Shown one piece after another: positions 36,439 to 44,732 of a stretch of DNA of 64,000 nt. The stretch covers positions 62,001 to 126,000 of the forward strand of contig CAKZRQ010000012.1 in NCBI GenBank assembly GCA_937146645.1, given 5' to 3'. A model generated the notes under the pieces. The model searched no databases. It was not told the DNA's origin and worked only from the letters and a program-made list of their open reading frames with translations. Each line of letters opens with the position of its first letter. The stretch's first letter is position 1. The position numbers and the translations under genes were made by a program. This DNA comes from an uncultured Cyclobacteriaceae bacterium. Lineage in GTDB: Bacteria; Bacteroidota; Bacteroidia; Cytophagales; Cyclobacteriaceae.

Positions 36439-37461
36439 ATGAGTAGAGACTACAGAAATGTGATTTTTTGGCTGACACTTTCCGTGTTATCCGTCAATAG
36501 TTTTGCTCAGCAAAGTGAAAATTCCATGACAAAAAAATATGAAACTACAGGATCTGTGGAGCGTTTGGATCCGGCCATCAACGAGTTAATTCCTGAGGGG
36601 GCTGAGATCGAGATTTTGGCCTCCGGATTTGATTGGTCAGAAGGTCCGCTTTGGCTGGAAAGCCAACAAGCACTCATCTTTTCAGATGTCCCTGCCAATA
36701 AGATTTATCGCTGGTCCGAGAAGGATGATTTATCGATATATCTTAATCCCTCTGGGTATTTTGGAGACCGAACGGATAAGGGAGAACCTGGCTCCAATGG
36801 ACTGACTTTGGATAATGAGGGGAATCTAATCTTGTGTCAACATGGATTACGTCAATTGGGAAAAATGAGATCCTCTTTAGATAATCCGAAGGAGGATTAT
36901 GAAAATCTAGCGGATTCATGGCAGGGAAAGAAATTTAATAGCCCAAACGACGTGGTGGTGCATAAGAATGGCGGAATATTTTTCACTGATCCTCCTTATG
37001 GCCTTGATCCGTGGGATGAAAAAGAACTGGATTTTCAAGGCGTTTATCGCATTAAGGATGGTGACCTAAGTCTGGAGATTGAGGATTTGTATCGGCCAAA
37101 TGGCGTTGCTTTGAATCCTGATCATAGTATTTTATATGTCGCACAGTCGGATTCGGATCGGGCGAGATATTACGCGTATGATCTAAATCAATCTGGCGAG
37201 GTCGTTTCTGGAAAGATGCTCTTGGATGTCACCGAATTGCTGGCTGGTGGTAGAAAGGGTTTGCCTGATGGCTTAAAGGTTCATTCTTCAGGAAATATTT
37301 TTGCAACCGGGCCTGGAGGAGTTTTGGTTTTTACACCCGAAGGTGAAATATTAGGGACGATTTTAACGGGTCAGTCCACTGCAAACTGTGCTTTTGACAC
37401 TGATGAAAACTATCTGTACATGACAGCGGATATGCATTTGATGCGTATCCGATTAAAGTAG
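36439..37461 (+). CDS. SMP-30/gluconolactonase-like beta-propeller
   Basis: 340 residues with a signal peptide (ends SFAQ). Belongs to the SMP-30/gluconolaconase/regucalcin family of calcium-dependent lactonases with a six-bladed propeller: EGPLWL, NGLTLDNEGN, SPNDVVVHKNGGIFFTDPPYG (with the metal Asn-Asp) and RPNGVALNPDHS, SNGL-type repeats and a final FATGPGGVLVF. It should hydrolyse a sugar lactone in the periplasm. It lies 12 nt after the sulfatase gene, so it probably processes a lactone made from the same glycan. A terminator-bearing non-coding region follows. Confidence 0.9.
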   Translation: MSRDYRNVIFWLTLSVLSVNSFAQQSENSMTKKYETTGSVERLDPAINELIPEGAEIEILASGFDWSEGPLWLESQQALIFSDVPANKIYRWSEKDDLSIYLNPSGYFGDRTDKGEPGSNGLTLDNEGNLILCQHGLRQLGKMRSSLDNPKEDYENLADSWQGKKFNSPNDVVVHKNGGIFFTDPPYGLDPWDEKELDFQGVYRIKDGDLSLEIEDLYRPNGVALNPDHSILYVAQSDSDRARYYAYDLNQSGEVVSGKMLLDVTELLAGGRKGLPDGLKVHSSGNIFATGPGGVLVFTPEGEILGTILTGQSTANCAFDTDENYLYMTADMHLMRIRLK

Positions 37462-37918
37462 CTTTGATTTTCCGTTATGCGTCTTGAAAAATGTGTATAA
37501 CCTGTGATTAACTCAAAATAATTGTGAATAGTAATGTTTATTTAGAATAAAATTTGGTGGAGAAGTTGGGGAGAAGTAAAGGGTATTTTTTTTGGTTTCA
37601 AGGGGTGAAGATGCGACCTTAGAATCATCAAGTCAACGATAAAAGATCGAAGATAGAACATCGGATTAAGGTGGAAATGTTGAGTAGAAAGTGAAAGGGC
37701 TGGAAGCTTCGGCTGAGTGTCTGTAAAGGGAAACCTCAAAAGCGATTTACTACGGGCCGCAGGGCGAAAGTAATGCGGAGCGAATTGAAACCTAAGATTA
37801 GCGTGTTGGGCAACTGGCACAAAGTCTTTTGGGAAGGGTTTGATACCGTCTGGGAGTTACGGCTCTGATTCGGTTAAACGGGAGATGCTTTGAATAAAAG
37901 CGTTTCCCGTTTTTTTTT
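37462..37918 (+). ncRNA. candidate structured RNA or long 3' untranslated region ending in a strong terminator
   Basis: No convincing ORF occupies 37462-37918 on either strand, although short frames exist. From about 37640 the sequence is less AT-rich than the surrounding spacer and carries several local inverted pairs, for example CCGCA ... TGCGG near 37754-37778 and an AGC-TTCG-GCT tetraloop-like hairpin. It closes with a terminator at 37876-37918. It shows none of the RNase P, SRP or tmRNA signature sequences I looked for. It could instead be the 3' UTR of the SMP-30 gene. Confidence 0.35.
37876..37918 (+). terminator. strong Rho-independent terminator
   Basis: AACGGGA and GCTTT arms pair with AAAGC and TCCCGTT, and the stem is followed by about nine T residues (to 37918). 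It lies about 415 nt past the SMP-30 stop, which is too far for a normal gene terminator and supports a separate RNA upstream of it. Confidence 0.85.
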
Positions 37919-37950
37919 GACTTAGAAAAATGGATTACTTAACATCACTA

Positions 37951-38094
37951 GGTGTAGATTATATCTACACCTTCCTATCCATTCAAATTTCAAATTTCCA
38001 GAATTGTCGAAGTTTTGATCAAGGGTCAATCGCATGTCGATATCCATCCAGATACTTGAGCGTAGTTTCAAACTACGCTCAGAGTGGAATCAAA
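37951..38094. repeat. ~143-bp direct repeat, copy 1
   Basis: Closely resembles 38453-38595. It opens with GGTGTAGAT ... ATCTACACC (near-palindrome, 37951-37971) and contains a 12-bp inverted pair TGAGCGTAGTTT (38057-38068) and AAACTACGCTCA (38070-38081) with one base between. Overlaps the 3' end of the 98-residue ORF by a few bases. Confidence 0.8.
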
Positions 38095-38386
38095 ATGAAG
38101 ATTCTTGTTTATTGAATACGTCAAAAAATTCCCCAGTATCTAACATGTCCGCGATCACTTTCTCAATGTTACTTTGCGTCAGAATATGCGTAATTATCAT
38201 GTTGGAAGACCAAAAATAGGTGCCACTCAAACATTCACCTGTGTTTGAAAAATGACGCATAATGCTCTCTATATTTTTTAAGGTAAAAAATGTTGCAACA
38301 TAAGTTTCTTGGCCATTCAAGACGACTCGTACATCAACATTATCACATTCAGAATCTTCGACCTTATCTATCAATTCAACAGTCAT
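38090..38386 (-). CDS. small hypothetical protein between direct repeats
   Basis: A 98-residue ATG-initiated frame (start 38386, stop at 38090). I do not recognise it. The N-terminal half reads as alternating beta and helical segments (VRVVLNGQETYVATFFTLKNI), the C-terminal half is helical (IEKVIADMLDTGEFFDVF). Composition (Asp/Glu-rich, few Lys/Arg) is that of a normal soluble cytoplasmic protein. It lies exactly between two imperfect 143-bp direct repeats, and its stop falls in the end of the first, so the ORF plus repeats could be a single insertion. Real coding status is likely but unproven. Confidence 0.5.
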   Translation of the reverse strand: MTVELIDKVEDSECDNVDVRVVLNGQETYVATFFTLKNIESIMRHFSNTGECLSGTYFWSSNMIITHILTQSNIEKVIADMLDTGEFFDVFNKQESSF

Positions 38387-38452
38387 TAATTCAAATCCGT
38401 TAAGTTATTATTTGTTTCCATTTTGTTGGCCTAAGTATCCTGAACCTAGCCA

Positions 38453-38595
38453 GGTGTAGAATAAATCTACATCTTCCTATCCATTCAAATTTGAAATTGC
38501 CTGAATGTCGAAATTTTGATCAAGGTCCAATCACTCGTCCATGACCATCCTGATACTTGAGCGGAGTTTGAAATTAGGCTCAGCGAGTCAAACTA
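38453..38595. repeat. ~143-bp direct repeat, copy 2
   Basis: Same order of blocks as 37951-38094 (GGTGTAGA, CTTCCTATCCATTCAAATTT, GTCGAA-TTTTGATCAAGG, GATACTTGAGC) with scattered substitutions; the 12-bp palindrome is partly decayed here. It ends a few bases before the stop of the aldolase/dehydrogenase gene at 38599. Confidence 0.8.
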
Positions 38596-38598
38596 CCC

Positions 38599-40710
38599 TT
38601 ATCTAACAAATGCTGCTGCTACTCCTCCATCCACATTGATGATGTTTCCTGTGCTCTTGGAGAGTTCACCACCAACGAAAGAAAATACCGCGCCAGCGAT
38701 ATCTTTGGTGCCAATGATTTCATTGAGAAGGGTTCTTTTGGCATAGTGAGCTGGAAGCTCTTCCACTTTTATGCCATAGGCCTTGGCTCTTCCTTCGGCC
38801 CACTTTCCTTCCCAGATTTTGCTTCCTTCAATCACCGCATCGGGATTGACCACATTCACACGAATTTTATCAGGTCCAAGCTCTGCTGCAAGAAGTCGGC
38901 TCATGTGCTGCTGTGCAGATTTTGCAGAGCCATACACTACATTATTTGGTCCTGAGACTAATCCGTTTTTACTGGCGATGTTGATAATATCACCTCCTAA
39001 ACCTTGTACTCTCATTATCTCAACTCCGGCTTGACTAACCGAAAACTGACCCTTTACTAAGACATCCATCAGAAGATCATAATCCTTTTCTGTGGTATCC
39101 AGAATGGGCTTGGAGATGGCCAAGCCTGCCGAGTTCACGATAATATCCACTCCCCCAAATTCAAGACAAGCAGCTTTGAATGCATTCCTTATGCTTTGCA
39201 GATCTGTCACATCTATTGTTACTGCCCCGGAAGTATCCCTTGGGAAAGTTTGATTGGCATTCTCAAGACGATCTGCATCGATATCAGAAATGACAACACA
39301 GGCTCCTTCTGAAACAAACCTGTCAGCAATGGCTTTTCCGATTCCTCCAGCACTACCTGTGATCAATGCTACTTTCCTTGACAGTGGCTTCTCCTTCGGC
39401 ATTCTTTGCAGCTTTGCCTCCTCAAGCAGCCAGTACTCTATATCAAAGGCCTCTTGAAGTGGTAGGGCCACATATTCCGAAACAGCCTCAGCACCCTTCA
39501 TTACATTGATTGCATTGATGTAAAATTCACTAGCGACCCTTGCCGTTTGTTTGTTTTTGGCAAAGGTGAACATGCCCACACCAGGCCAGATAATGACCAC
39601 AGGATTGGGATCTCGCATGGCGGGACTATTCGATCTTTTATGATTTTCATAATAGTCTGAATACATTTTTCTGTATTCCTTAAAAGCCGGTTGCAACTGA
39701 TCTTTGATGGCTTGCTTATCTGCCAGTTCAATATCTGCAGGTAAATCCAAGACAAGAGGCCTGATTTTCGTTCTTAGGAAATGATCCGGGCAGCTGGTTC
39801 CTAGCGGAGCTAGCTTTTCTAAATCATGGCTGTTGGCAAATTCTAGAACTCGCTCATCATCTGTGAAATGGCCAACCATTCTAGCATAGCTTGATGCTAA
39901 TCCTCTTAAGATTGGAGCGATTTCAGATGCCTGATTTTTCCTATCATCCGCCTCCAGTGAATCAATTTTTTGTCCTCCAAAAACGGGTCTGTTTTTCCCA
40001 AAGTTGGCTTCTAAATACTCACTTGCTTTTTCAATCGCATCCAGCGAATTGATGTAACATTCTAATGCTGTGTCACCCCAAGTGAATAAACCATGGCCAC
40101 CTAAGTAAAGCCCTTTTAGGTTTGGGTTTTCAAGTATTGCGGCCTCAAGCTTGAGAGAAAGGTCGAAACCGGGTCTCTGCCAGGGAATCCAAACGAAATC
40201 ATCCCCATAAATTTCTTTCATGATTTGCTCCCCATCCTTCGAAGCTGCGATGGCAATGGCAGCATCTGGATGAAGATGGTCAATATGTTTATAGGGCAAA
40301 AGAGCATGTAGGGGAGTATCTATGGAAGGTGCTTTAGAAGCCAAATCATAGATGCAATGATTAAATAAGCCTACCATTTCATCTTCATGCTCTAGACCAC
40401 GATAGACATTCTTCAGAGCTCTCAGCTTATCTACATAAAGCCCCGCCAATCCATTTCTCTTCAGCGTGCCAATATCTCCTCCGGATCCCTTTACCCACAT
40501 GACTTCGACTTCTTCTCCAGTGAGCGGGTCCTTTTCCATGGTTTTGCAACTTGTGTTGCCGCCACCATAGTTGGTTATTCTGAGATCAGCTCCAAGAATA
40601 TTTGATCTATACAGAAGTAAGGCTACCTCATCTCCTTCCCGCTCAGAGGCTTTTTTTTCGTCCCATAAAAAATTGACGTGTTTGTAGCTTTTTTCTTCAA
40701 CTGTTTTCAT
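38599..40710 (-). CDS. bifunctional rhamnulose-1-phosphate aldolase / short-chain dehydrogenase
   Basis: 703 residues, cytoplasmic. The N-terminal part (about 1-420) is a class II aldolase (RhaD/COG3347 type): YGGGNTSCK near the start, and GLYLGGHGLFTWG with the metal-binding His pair region and HLHPDAAIA. The C-terminal part (about 430-703) is an NAD(P)-binding SDR: VALITGSAGGIGKAIA, NSAGLAISKPI and the YGSAK (Tyr-x-x-x-Lys) active site. This fused form cleaves L-rhamnulose-1-phosphate (or L-fuculose-1-phosphate) to dihydroxyacetone phosphate and lactaldehyde and then handles lactaldehyde. It diverges from the sugar kinase gene, which gives the pathway context. Confidence 0.92.
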   Translation of the reverse strand: MKTVEEKSYKHVNFLWDEKKASEREGDEVALLLYRSNILGADLRITNYGGGNTSCKTMEKDPLTGEEVEVMWVKGSGGDIGTLKRNGLAGLYVDKLRALKNVYRGLEHEDEMVGLFNHCIYDLASKAPSIDTPLHALLPYKHIDHLHPDAAIAIAASKDGEQIMKEIYGDDFVWIPWQRPGFDLSLKLEAAILENPNLKGLYLGGHGLFTWGDTALECYINSLDAIEKASEYLEANFGKNRPVFGGQKIDSLEADDRKNQASEIAPILRGLASSYARMVGHFTDDERVLEFANSHDLEKLAPLGTSCPDHFLRTKIRPLVLDLPADIELADKQAIKDQLQPAFKEYRKMYSDYYENHKRSNSPAMRDPNPVVIIWPGVGMFTFAKNKQTARVASEFYINAINVMKGAEAVSEYVALPLQEAFDIEYWLLEEAKLQRMPKEKPLSRKVALITGSAGGIGKAIADRFVSEGACVVISDIDADRLENANQTFPRDTSGAVTIDVTDLQSIRNAFKAACLEFGGVDIIVNSAGLAISKPILDTTEKDYDLLMDVLVKGQFSVSQAGVEIMRVQGLGGDIINIASKNGLVSGPNNVVYGSAKSAQQHMSRLLAAELGPDKIRVNVVNPDAVIEGSKIWEGKWAEGRAKAYGIKVEELPAHYAKRTLLNEIIGTKDIAGAVFSFVGGELSKSTGNIINVDGGVAAAFVR

Positions 40711-40919
40711 AGATTATTCTGATTTATTGGCATACGATGCTAATAATAAATATTTGAAGGGGTATCCTGTGCCATACTCCTAAAGCAAAATGAATTTCAC
40801 AAGAGCGCAATAAAACCGGAAATCTATGGTAACTGACCAGGATATTTTTTCACATAATGAGAAAAGGATAGGAACACAGTCTTATCGTTTAGATTCATGT
40901 GCCACTTGAATTAAAGTAG

Positions 40920-42293
40920 ATGAAGGAGGTCACTGCCATATTTGACATAGGGAAAACGAACAAGAAGTTTTTTCTACTTGATAAAGACTTGAATGAGATT
41001 CATAAGGTCTATGCTCGGTTTGATGAAATTCCTGATGATGATGGTTTTCCTTCCGAAAATCTTCCTGAGCTAGTGAATTGGGTCCGAGAGACTTTTGAGA
41101 CAGCCAAAGCAAATCCTGATTACCAAATCACTCATGTGAACTTTTCCACTTATGGTGCTTCCATGGTTCATTTGGATGAGAATCACGAATTGGCAACACC
41201 CTTTTATAATTACCTTAAACCTGTTCCAGAAGATTTTGAGGAGAGATTTTTGTCCAATTTTGACAGCAAAGAAGACTTCGAGCTTTCCACAGCTAGTCCA
41301 TATTTGGGCCTATTGAATTCAAGTCTCCAATTGTATTATTTGAAATATTACAAGCCTCAATTGTTTGAAAAAGTCCGCTGGTCTCTTCATCTGCCACAGT
41401 ATATAAGCTCGATTTTTACAGGGAAATTATTTTCAGATTATACCAGTATTGGATGTCATACCGGGATATGGGACTTCAAAAGAAAGGCCTATGCCGATTG
41501 GATTCGATCAGAAGGATTTGAATCACTGTTGCCTCCGATTGTAGCCAGCGACACAATTATTGAAAAGGATGGAATTAGTTTCGGCGTTGGAATTCATGAT
41601 AGTTCGTCGGCTTTAATTCCATATGTGGATTCGAATAAAGATCCTTTTGCTTTGATATCCACAGGTACCTGGAGTATATGTATGAATGTGTACAACAGCA
41701 GCGAATTGACCGAGGCTGAGCTAAACGCAGATTGCCTGCATTTCATACGGCCCGATGGGCAATCTATCAAAGCATCGAGATTATTTCTGGGAGAGCATCT
41801 GCGTAATACTGTCAAGAAGATGGGAGAGCATTTCGGTGTATCCTATGAATTGTACAAGGATGTGTCGTGGAGCGAAGGGCACATCGACCTGAGATCTGAG
41901 ACTATTCAGCTACTTTTTGATCATAGCATTTTGAAACCGGAGAGATTCGGTTTCTTAAATGGAAGTGATGCTAATTTTGTCAAATTCAAATCTTTCGAAG
42001 AGGCGGTTCATCAACTTTTCAATGAGCTCACAGATCTCCAAATCTCATCACTTCAATTGGCGATTGGCGACTCCGAGGTAAAGAAAGTGTTCATCGATGG
42101 AGGCTTTAGCTCGAGCGAAGTTTTCACAAACTACCTGGCCATAAAGCTCCCACAATTCGAGATATATTCATCTTCATTTCCTCTTGGATCTACTTTGGGC
42201 GCAGCCCTGATAATGAAGAAAAAGCCCCTTTCCGAGGATTTTTTGGATAATGTTTACGAAGTTCAGAGGATTCAGCCCAAACCAAGCTCATAG
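40920..42293 (+). CDS. FGGY-family deoxysugar kinase (rhamnulokinase or fuculokinase-like)
   Basis: 457 residues of the FGGY carbohydrate kinase family. Seen: the N-terminal phosphate-binding DIGKTNKKFF (9-18), the substrate region YGASMVHLDEN, a STGTWSICMN strand near residue 250, and the second ATP site FIDGGFSSSEVF (about 390-401). It should phosphorylate L-rhamnulose or L-fuculose to supply the aldolase encoded divergently. The rhamnulose/fuculose choice cannot be read from sequence. The gene overlaps the next gene by 1 nt (stop TAG/start GTG share G), so the two are translationally coupled. Confidence 0.88.
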   Translation: MKEVTAIFDIGKTNKKFFLLDKDLNEIHKVYARFDEIPDDDGFPSENLPELVNWVRETFETAKANPDYQITHVNFSTYGASMVHLDENHELATPFYNYLKPVPEDFEERFLSNFDSKEDFELSTASPYLGLLNSSLQLYYLKYYKPQLFEKVRWSLHLPQYISSIFTGKLFSDYTSIGCHTGIWDFKRKAYADWIRSEGFESLLPPIVASDTIIEKDGISFGVGIHDSSSALIPYVDSNKDPFALISTGTWSICMNVYNSSELTEAELNADCLHFIRPDGQSIKASRLFLGEHLRNTVKKMGEHFGVSYELYKDVSWSEGHIDLRSETIQLLFDHSILKPERFGFLNGSDANFVKFKSFEEAVHQLFNELTDLQISSLQLAIGDSEVKKVFIDGGFSSSEVFTNYLAIKLPQFEIYSSSFPLGSTLGAALIMKKKPLSEDFLDNVYEVQRIQPKPSS

Positions 42294-43447
42294 TGCAAGA
42301 ATATATTAACCCGAAATATCCGGATATCGAGTATCTCCGTGAGAAAGCCAGAAAGCGCATTCCAAGATTTGCATTCGAGTATCTTGATGGAGGCTGTAAT
42401 TCGGAAGTGAATCTCAGGAGGAATACGGATGATATCCGTGAGATTCTTCTTAAACCGCAGTACCTAACTGAGATAAAGGATGTCAATCTAAAGACGGAGC
42501 TTTTTGGACATACCTACGATGCACCTTTTGGCATATCGCCGATTGGCTTACAGGGCCTTATGTGGCCACGAGCTAGTGAAATTCTGGCTAAGGCCGCTTT
42601 TGATTATAATATCCCTTATATCCTAAGCACGGTGGGAACAGCGAGCGTGGAAACCATCGCAGAAATCACGGAAGGAAATGCCTGGTTCCAACTTTATCAT
42701 CCTGCAGAAAAAGAGCTGAGAAACGACTTGTTGGATCGGGTCGCGCATGCTGGTGTTCCTGTTTTGGTTCTTCTGTCTGATGTACCAAGTTTCGGATATC
42801 GAAGCAAGGAGATTCGTAATGGTTTGGCGATTCCACCAAAGCTAACCTTTAATAATATGGTCCAGATTGCGAGCCATCCCAATTGGGCTTTGCAAACACT
42901 TTTTGCTGGTCAGCCTACTTTTAAGACCTTGACTAAATACATTCCAAAAGGAATGAATTTAAAGCATCTGGGACTATTCATGAATAAAACCTTCGATGGA
43001 AGATTAAACATGGACCGAGTGGCGGAGATACGTGATCGATGGAAAGGTAAACTCGTTCTCAAAGGAGTGGCAAGTGAGGAGGATACCCAAAGATGTGTTG
43101 ATTTGGGGCTGGATGGTGTGATCGTCTCGAACCATGGAGGTAGACAGCTGGATCATGGCGAATCCTCAGTTTCAGCTTTGCAACCAATCGCCAAAAACTT
43201 CAAAGATAAAATCAAGGTGATGATGGATAGTGGAATCCGAACAGGTCCAGATATTGCCAGCACCATCGCTTCTGGAGCCGATTTCACTTTTCTAGGAAGA
43301 TCGTTTATGTACGGGGTTTCAGCACTTGGAAAGGAGGGAGGTAACCATACCATTTCTTTGCTGAAGAGACAGCTAACGCAAGTGATGCAGCAGGTATGCT
43401 GCGAACATGTTTACGAATTGAGAGATAGAAAAGTAGATAATGCTTAA
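42293..43447 (+). CDS. FMN-dependent L-lactate dehydrogenase-like alpha-hydroxy acid oxidoreductase
   Basis: 384 residues from GTG at 42293. Matches the FMN alpha-hydroxyacid dehydrogenase family: FEYLDGGCNSEVNLRRN near the N-terminus, GISPIGLQGLMWP (FMN site), IPYILSTVGTAS, and the C-terminal active site VSNHGGRQLD with catalytic His281 plus SGIRTGPD. It should oxidise L-lactate to pyruvate. Following directly on a deoxysugar kinase, it makes sense as the step after lactaldehyde is converted to lactate. Its overlap with the kinase stop supports one operon. Electron acceptor unknown. Confidence 0.88.
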   Translation: MQEYINPKYPDIEYLREKARKRIPRFAFEYLDGGCNSEVNLRRNTDDIREILLKPQYLTEIKDVNLKTELFGHTYDAPFGISPIGLQGLMWPRASEILAKAAFDYNIPYILSTVGTASVETIAEITEGNAWFQLYHPAEKELRNDLLDRVAHAGVPVLVLLSDVPSFGYRSKEIRNGLAIPPKLTFNNMVQIASHPNWALQTLFAGQPTFKTLTKYIPKGMNLKHLGLFMNKTFDGRLNMDRVAEIRDRWKGKLVLKGVASEEDTQRCVDLGLDGVIVSNHGGRQLDHGESSVSALQPIAKNFKDKIKVMMDSGIRTGPDIASTIASGADFTFLGRSFMYGVSALGKEGGNHTISLLKRQLTQVMQQVCCEHVYELRDRKVDNA

Positions 43448-43468
43448 GCTTTCAAATCTTTGTTTTGA

Positions 43469-43906
43469 TCAACTTTGGGCCTGTGTCACGCAGCAATCCT
43501 CATCTTCACATTGACAGTATTTAAGATTGTAAATATGTAAACCAACCAAACTCAATGAAGGGAAGAAAACCCAAAATTCTGCAAGGTGAGCCCAATGGAA
43601 TTTTTCATTTATAATGAATAAGACAAGTAGAGCCCAGCTAATCCAAAGTCCATATCGAACCCAGTTTTTGCTAGTGTTTTTTGCTGACTGATAAACAGCC
43701 AAAAATGCGATGGCCAAAAAAATGATATCTATGGCCTGCCACCAAATAGGAGCACCGTGCCCATGAGCATGATCATGTGCATGGTCATGATGAAGAGCAG
43801 AATGTGCGATGAAAATGAAAGGGGTAGCTACACAGTGGATCAGACAAAGTGTACTTGAAACAGCACCCAAATAATCTGATTTAATGGAAGAAAGGCTGAA
43901 GGTCAA
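43469..43906 (-). CDS. MerC-domain membrane protein
   Basis: I use a TTG start at 43906, since the -7/-33 promoter at 43988-44018 puts transcription start near 43980, which rules out the far-upstream ATG at 44050 of the 193-residue frame. About 145 residues. The MerC-like domain has Cys in STLCLIHCVATPF, four hydrophobic helices, and a His-rich loop (HHDHAHDHAHGHG) characteristic of Bacteroidota MerC proteins; the C-terminus is Cys-rich (CQCEDEDCC). These proteins move or bind metals, zinc being likely here because a Zur-like palindrome overlaps the promoter. It converges with the lactate dehydrogenase gene. Confidence 0.78.
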   Translation of the reverse strand: MTFSLSSIKSDYLGAVSSTLCLIHCVATPFIFIAHSALHHDHAHDHAHGHGAPIWWQAIDIIFLAIAFLAVYQSAKNTSKNWVRYGLWISWALLVLFIINEKFHWAHLAEFWVFFPSLSLVGLHIYNLKYCQCEDEDCCVTQAQS

Positions 43907-43987
43907 TGGCTTATTCTTTAAAATCTGACTTGATGGTTCACCTAAATGAAGAAGGACTTCTGTTCCGGTGACCGTCCGAAACCAACT

Positions 43988-44028
43988 GCAAATATAGCCG
44001 AATCGTTCCTTCCTGCAATTAAGTTGCA
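43988..44028 (-). promoter_or_regulatory. promoter (-33/-7) with Zur-like palindrome before the MerC gene
   Basis: On the minus strand a -33 TTG (44016-44018 as CAA on plus) is followed by 19 nt and TATATTTGC (43988-43996 as GCAAATATA), matching the Bacteroidota TTG-N19-TAnnTTTGY consensus. The palindrome TGCAATTAAGTTGCA (44014-44028) overlaps the -33 box; it resembles a Fur-family/Zur operator. Binding is inferred. Confidence 0.7.
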
Positions 44029-44140
44029 TTAATTCCTCAGGATCAATCACATGCTATCTCTTTGGGATGCTTTTCTCCATAACATTCCATTCTAAATCTC
44101 AATCCTCGGTTCTAGTATCTGTAAAAAAGATTTTTAAAAC

Positions 44141-44193
44141 ACTTGCAAAACACAAGTGAAATTTATTCTTTTGCATACTTGCAAAATACAAGT
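44141..44193. promoter_or_regulatory. paired HxlR-type operators
   Basis: ACTTGCAAAACACAAGT (44141-44157) and ACTTGCAAAATACAAGT (44177-44193) differ by one base; each is an inverted repeat ACTTG ... CAAGT. Their centres are 36 bp apart, 41 and 77 bp upstream of the start at 44226. The HxlR regulator two genes down is the natural binding candidate. Confidence 0.8.
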
Positions 44194-44225
44194 GAATTAA
44201 AATTATTTATTTAGACTAGAGAAAT

Positions 44226-44696
44226 ATGAAGATTGAACTTGAAAAATTCAGGAAGGAACATTGGACTCAGGAAGAGGTCCAAAACGTGGAGCTTGTCATT
44301 GACTTCGTCCAAAACCTCATGAATGATCACAACTTTGATTACATCAAAGAAAGGTTTGGTCAAAACCCTTACAAGCAGCACAACCAAAGTATGGTGGATG
44401 GGATAGAAGGAGTTCTCGAGGTGGTTTCCAACTTTGCGAAGCGATATCCTGACTATATGTATGACGTAAAGCATATCTATGTAGATGGGGCATATGTCAC
44501 TTTACATTCGCACGCGACGAATGATAGAAAACACCGTGGAAATCCTCAGAAGGGGTTGAATATTATGGATATCTGGAAAGTGGAGGGCGGAAAGATTGTT
44601 GAACATTGGGATTCTGTTCAGCCCATTCATGGATCAATGCGATTTTTGTTTTGGATGATTGGTGGTAAGTTCAAAAATCAGAATACCTACTTTTAA
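44226..44696 (+). CDS. SnoaL/NTF2-like protein
   Basis: 156 residues, cytoplasmic. A single NTF2-like (SnoaL-type) cone-shaped domain: N-terminal helices, YVTLHSHATNDRKHRGN (about 97-113), the strand WKVEGGKIVEHWDSVQPI (about 117-134) with the conserved Trp-Asp-Gln block. SnoaL-like proteins in Bacteroidota are often hydrolases, isomerases or small-molecule binding proteins without a known ligand. Predicted as first gene of an operon with the HxlR gene 36 nt downstream, under two HxlR operators. Confidence 0.85.
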   Translation: MKIELEKFRKEHWTQEEVQNVELVIDFVQNLMNDHNFDYIKERFGQNPYKQHNQSMVDGIEGVLEVVSNFAKRYPDYMYDVKHIYVDGAYVTLHSHATNDRKHRGNPQKGLNIMDIWKVEGGKIVEHWDSVQPIHGSMRFLFWMIGGKFKNQNTYF

Positions 44697-44732
44697 GCAG
44701 GAAAACAGCTTTGCCGGAAGGCAATAAAAATT

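Noticed and set aside
37542..37820. 92-residue minus-strand frame in the ncRNA region
   Set aside because: Composition is erratic (His, Pro, Arg and Leu clusters) and there is no family feel; it overlaps the structured, terminator-ended segment better explained as RNA or UTR.
38057..38081. 25-bp palindrome as a possible CRISPR-like or phage att core
   Set aside because: It occurs once intact and once decayed, without spacers, integrase or tRNA nearby.
43907..44050. N-terminal extension of the MerC frame from the ATG at 44050
   Set aside because: A promoter lies inside it, so this part should be mostly untranscribed or leader.
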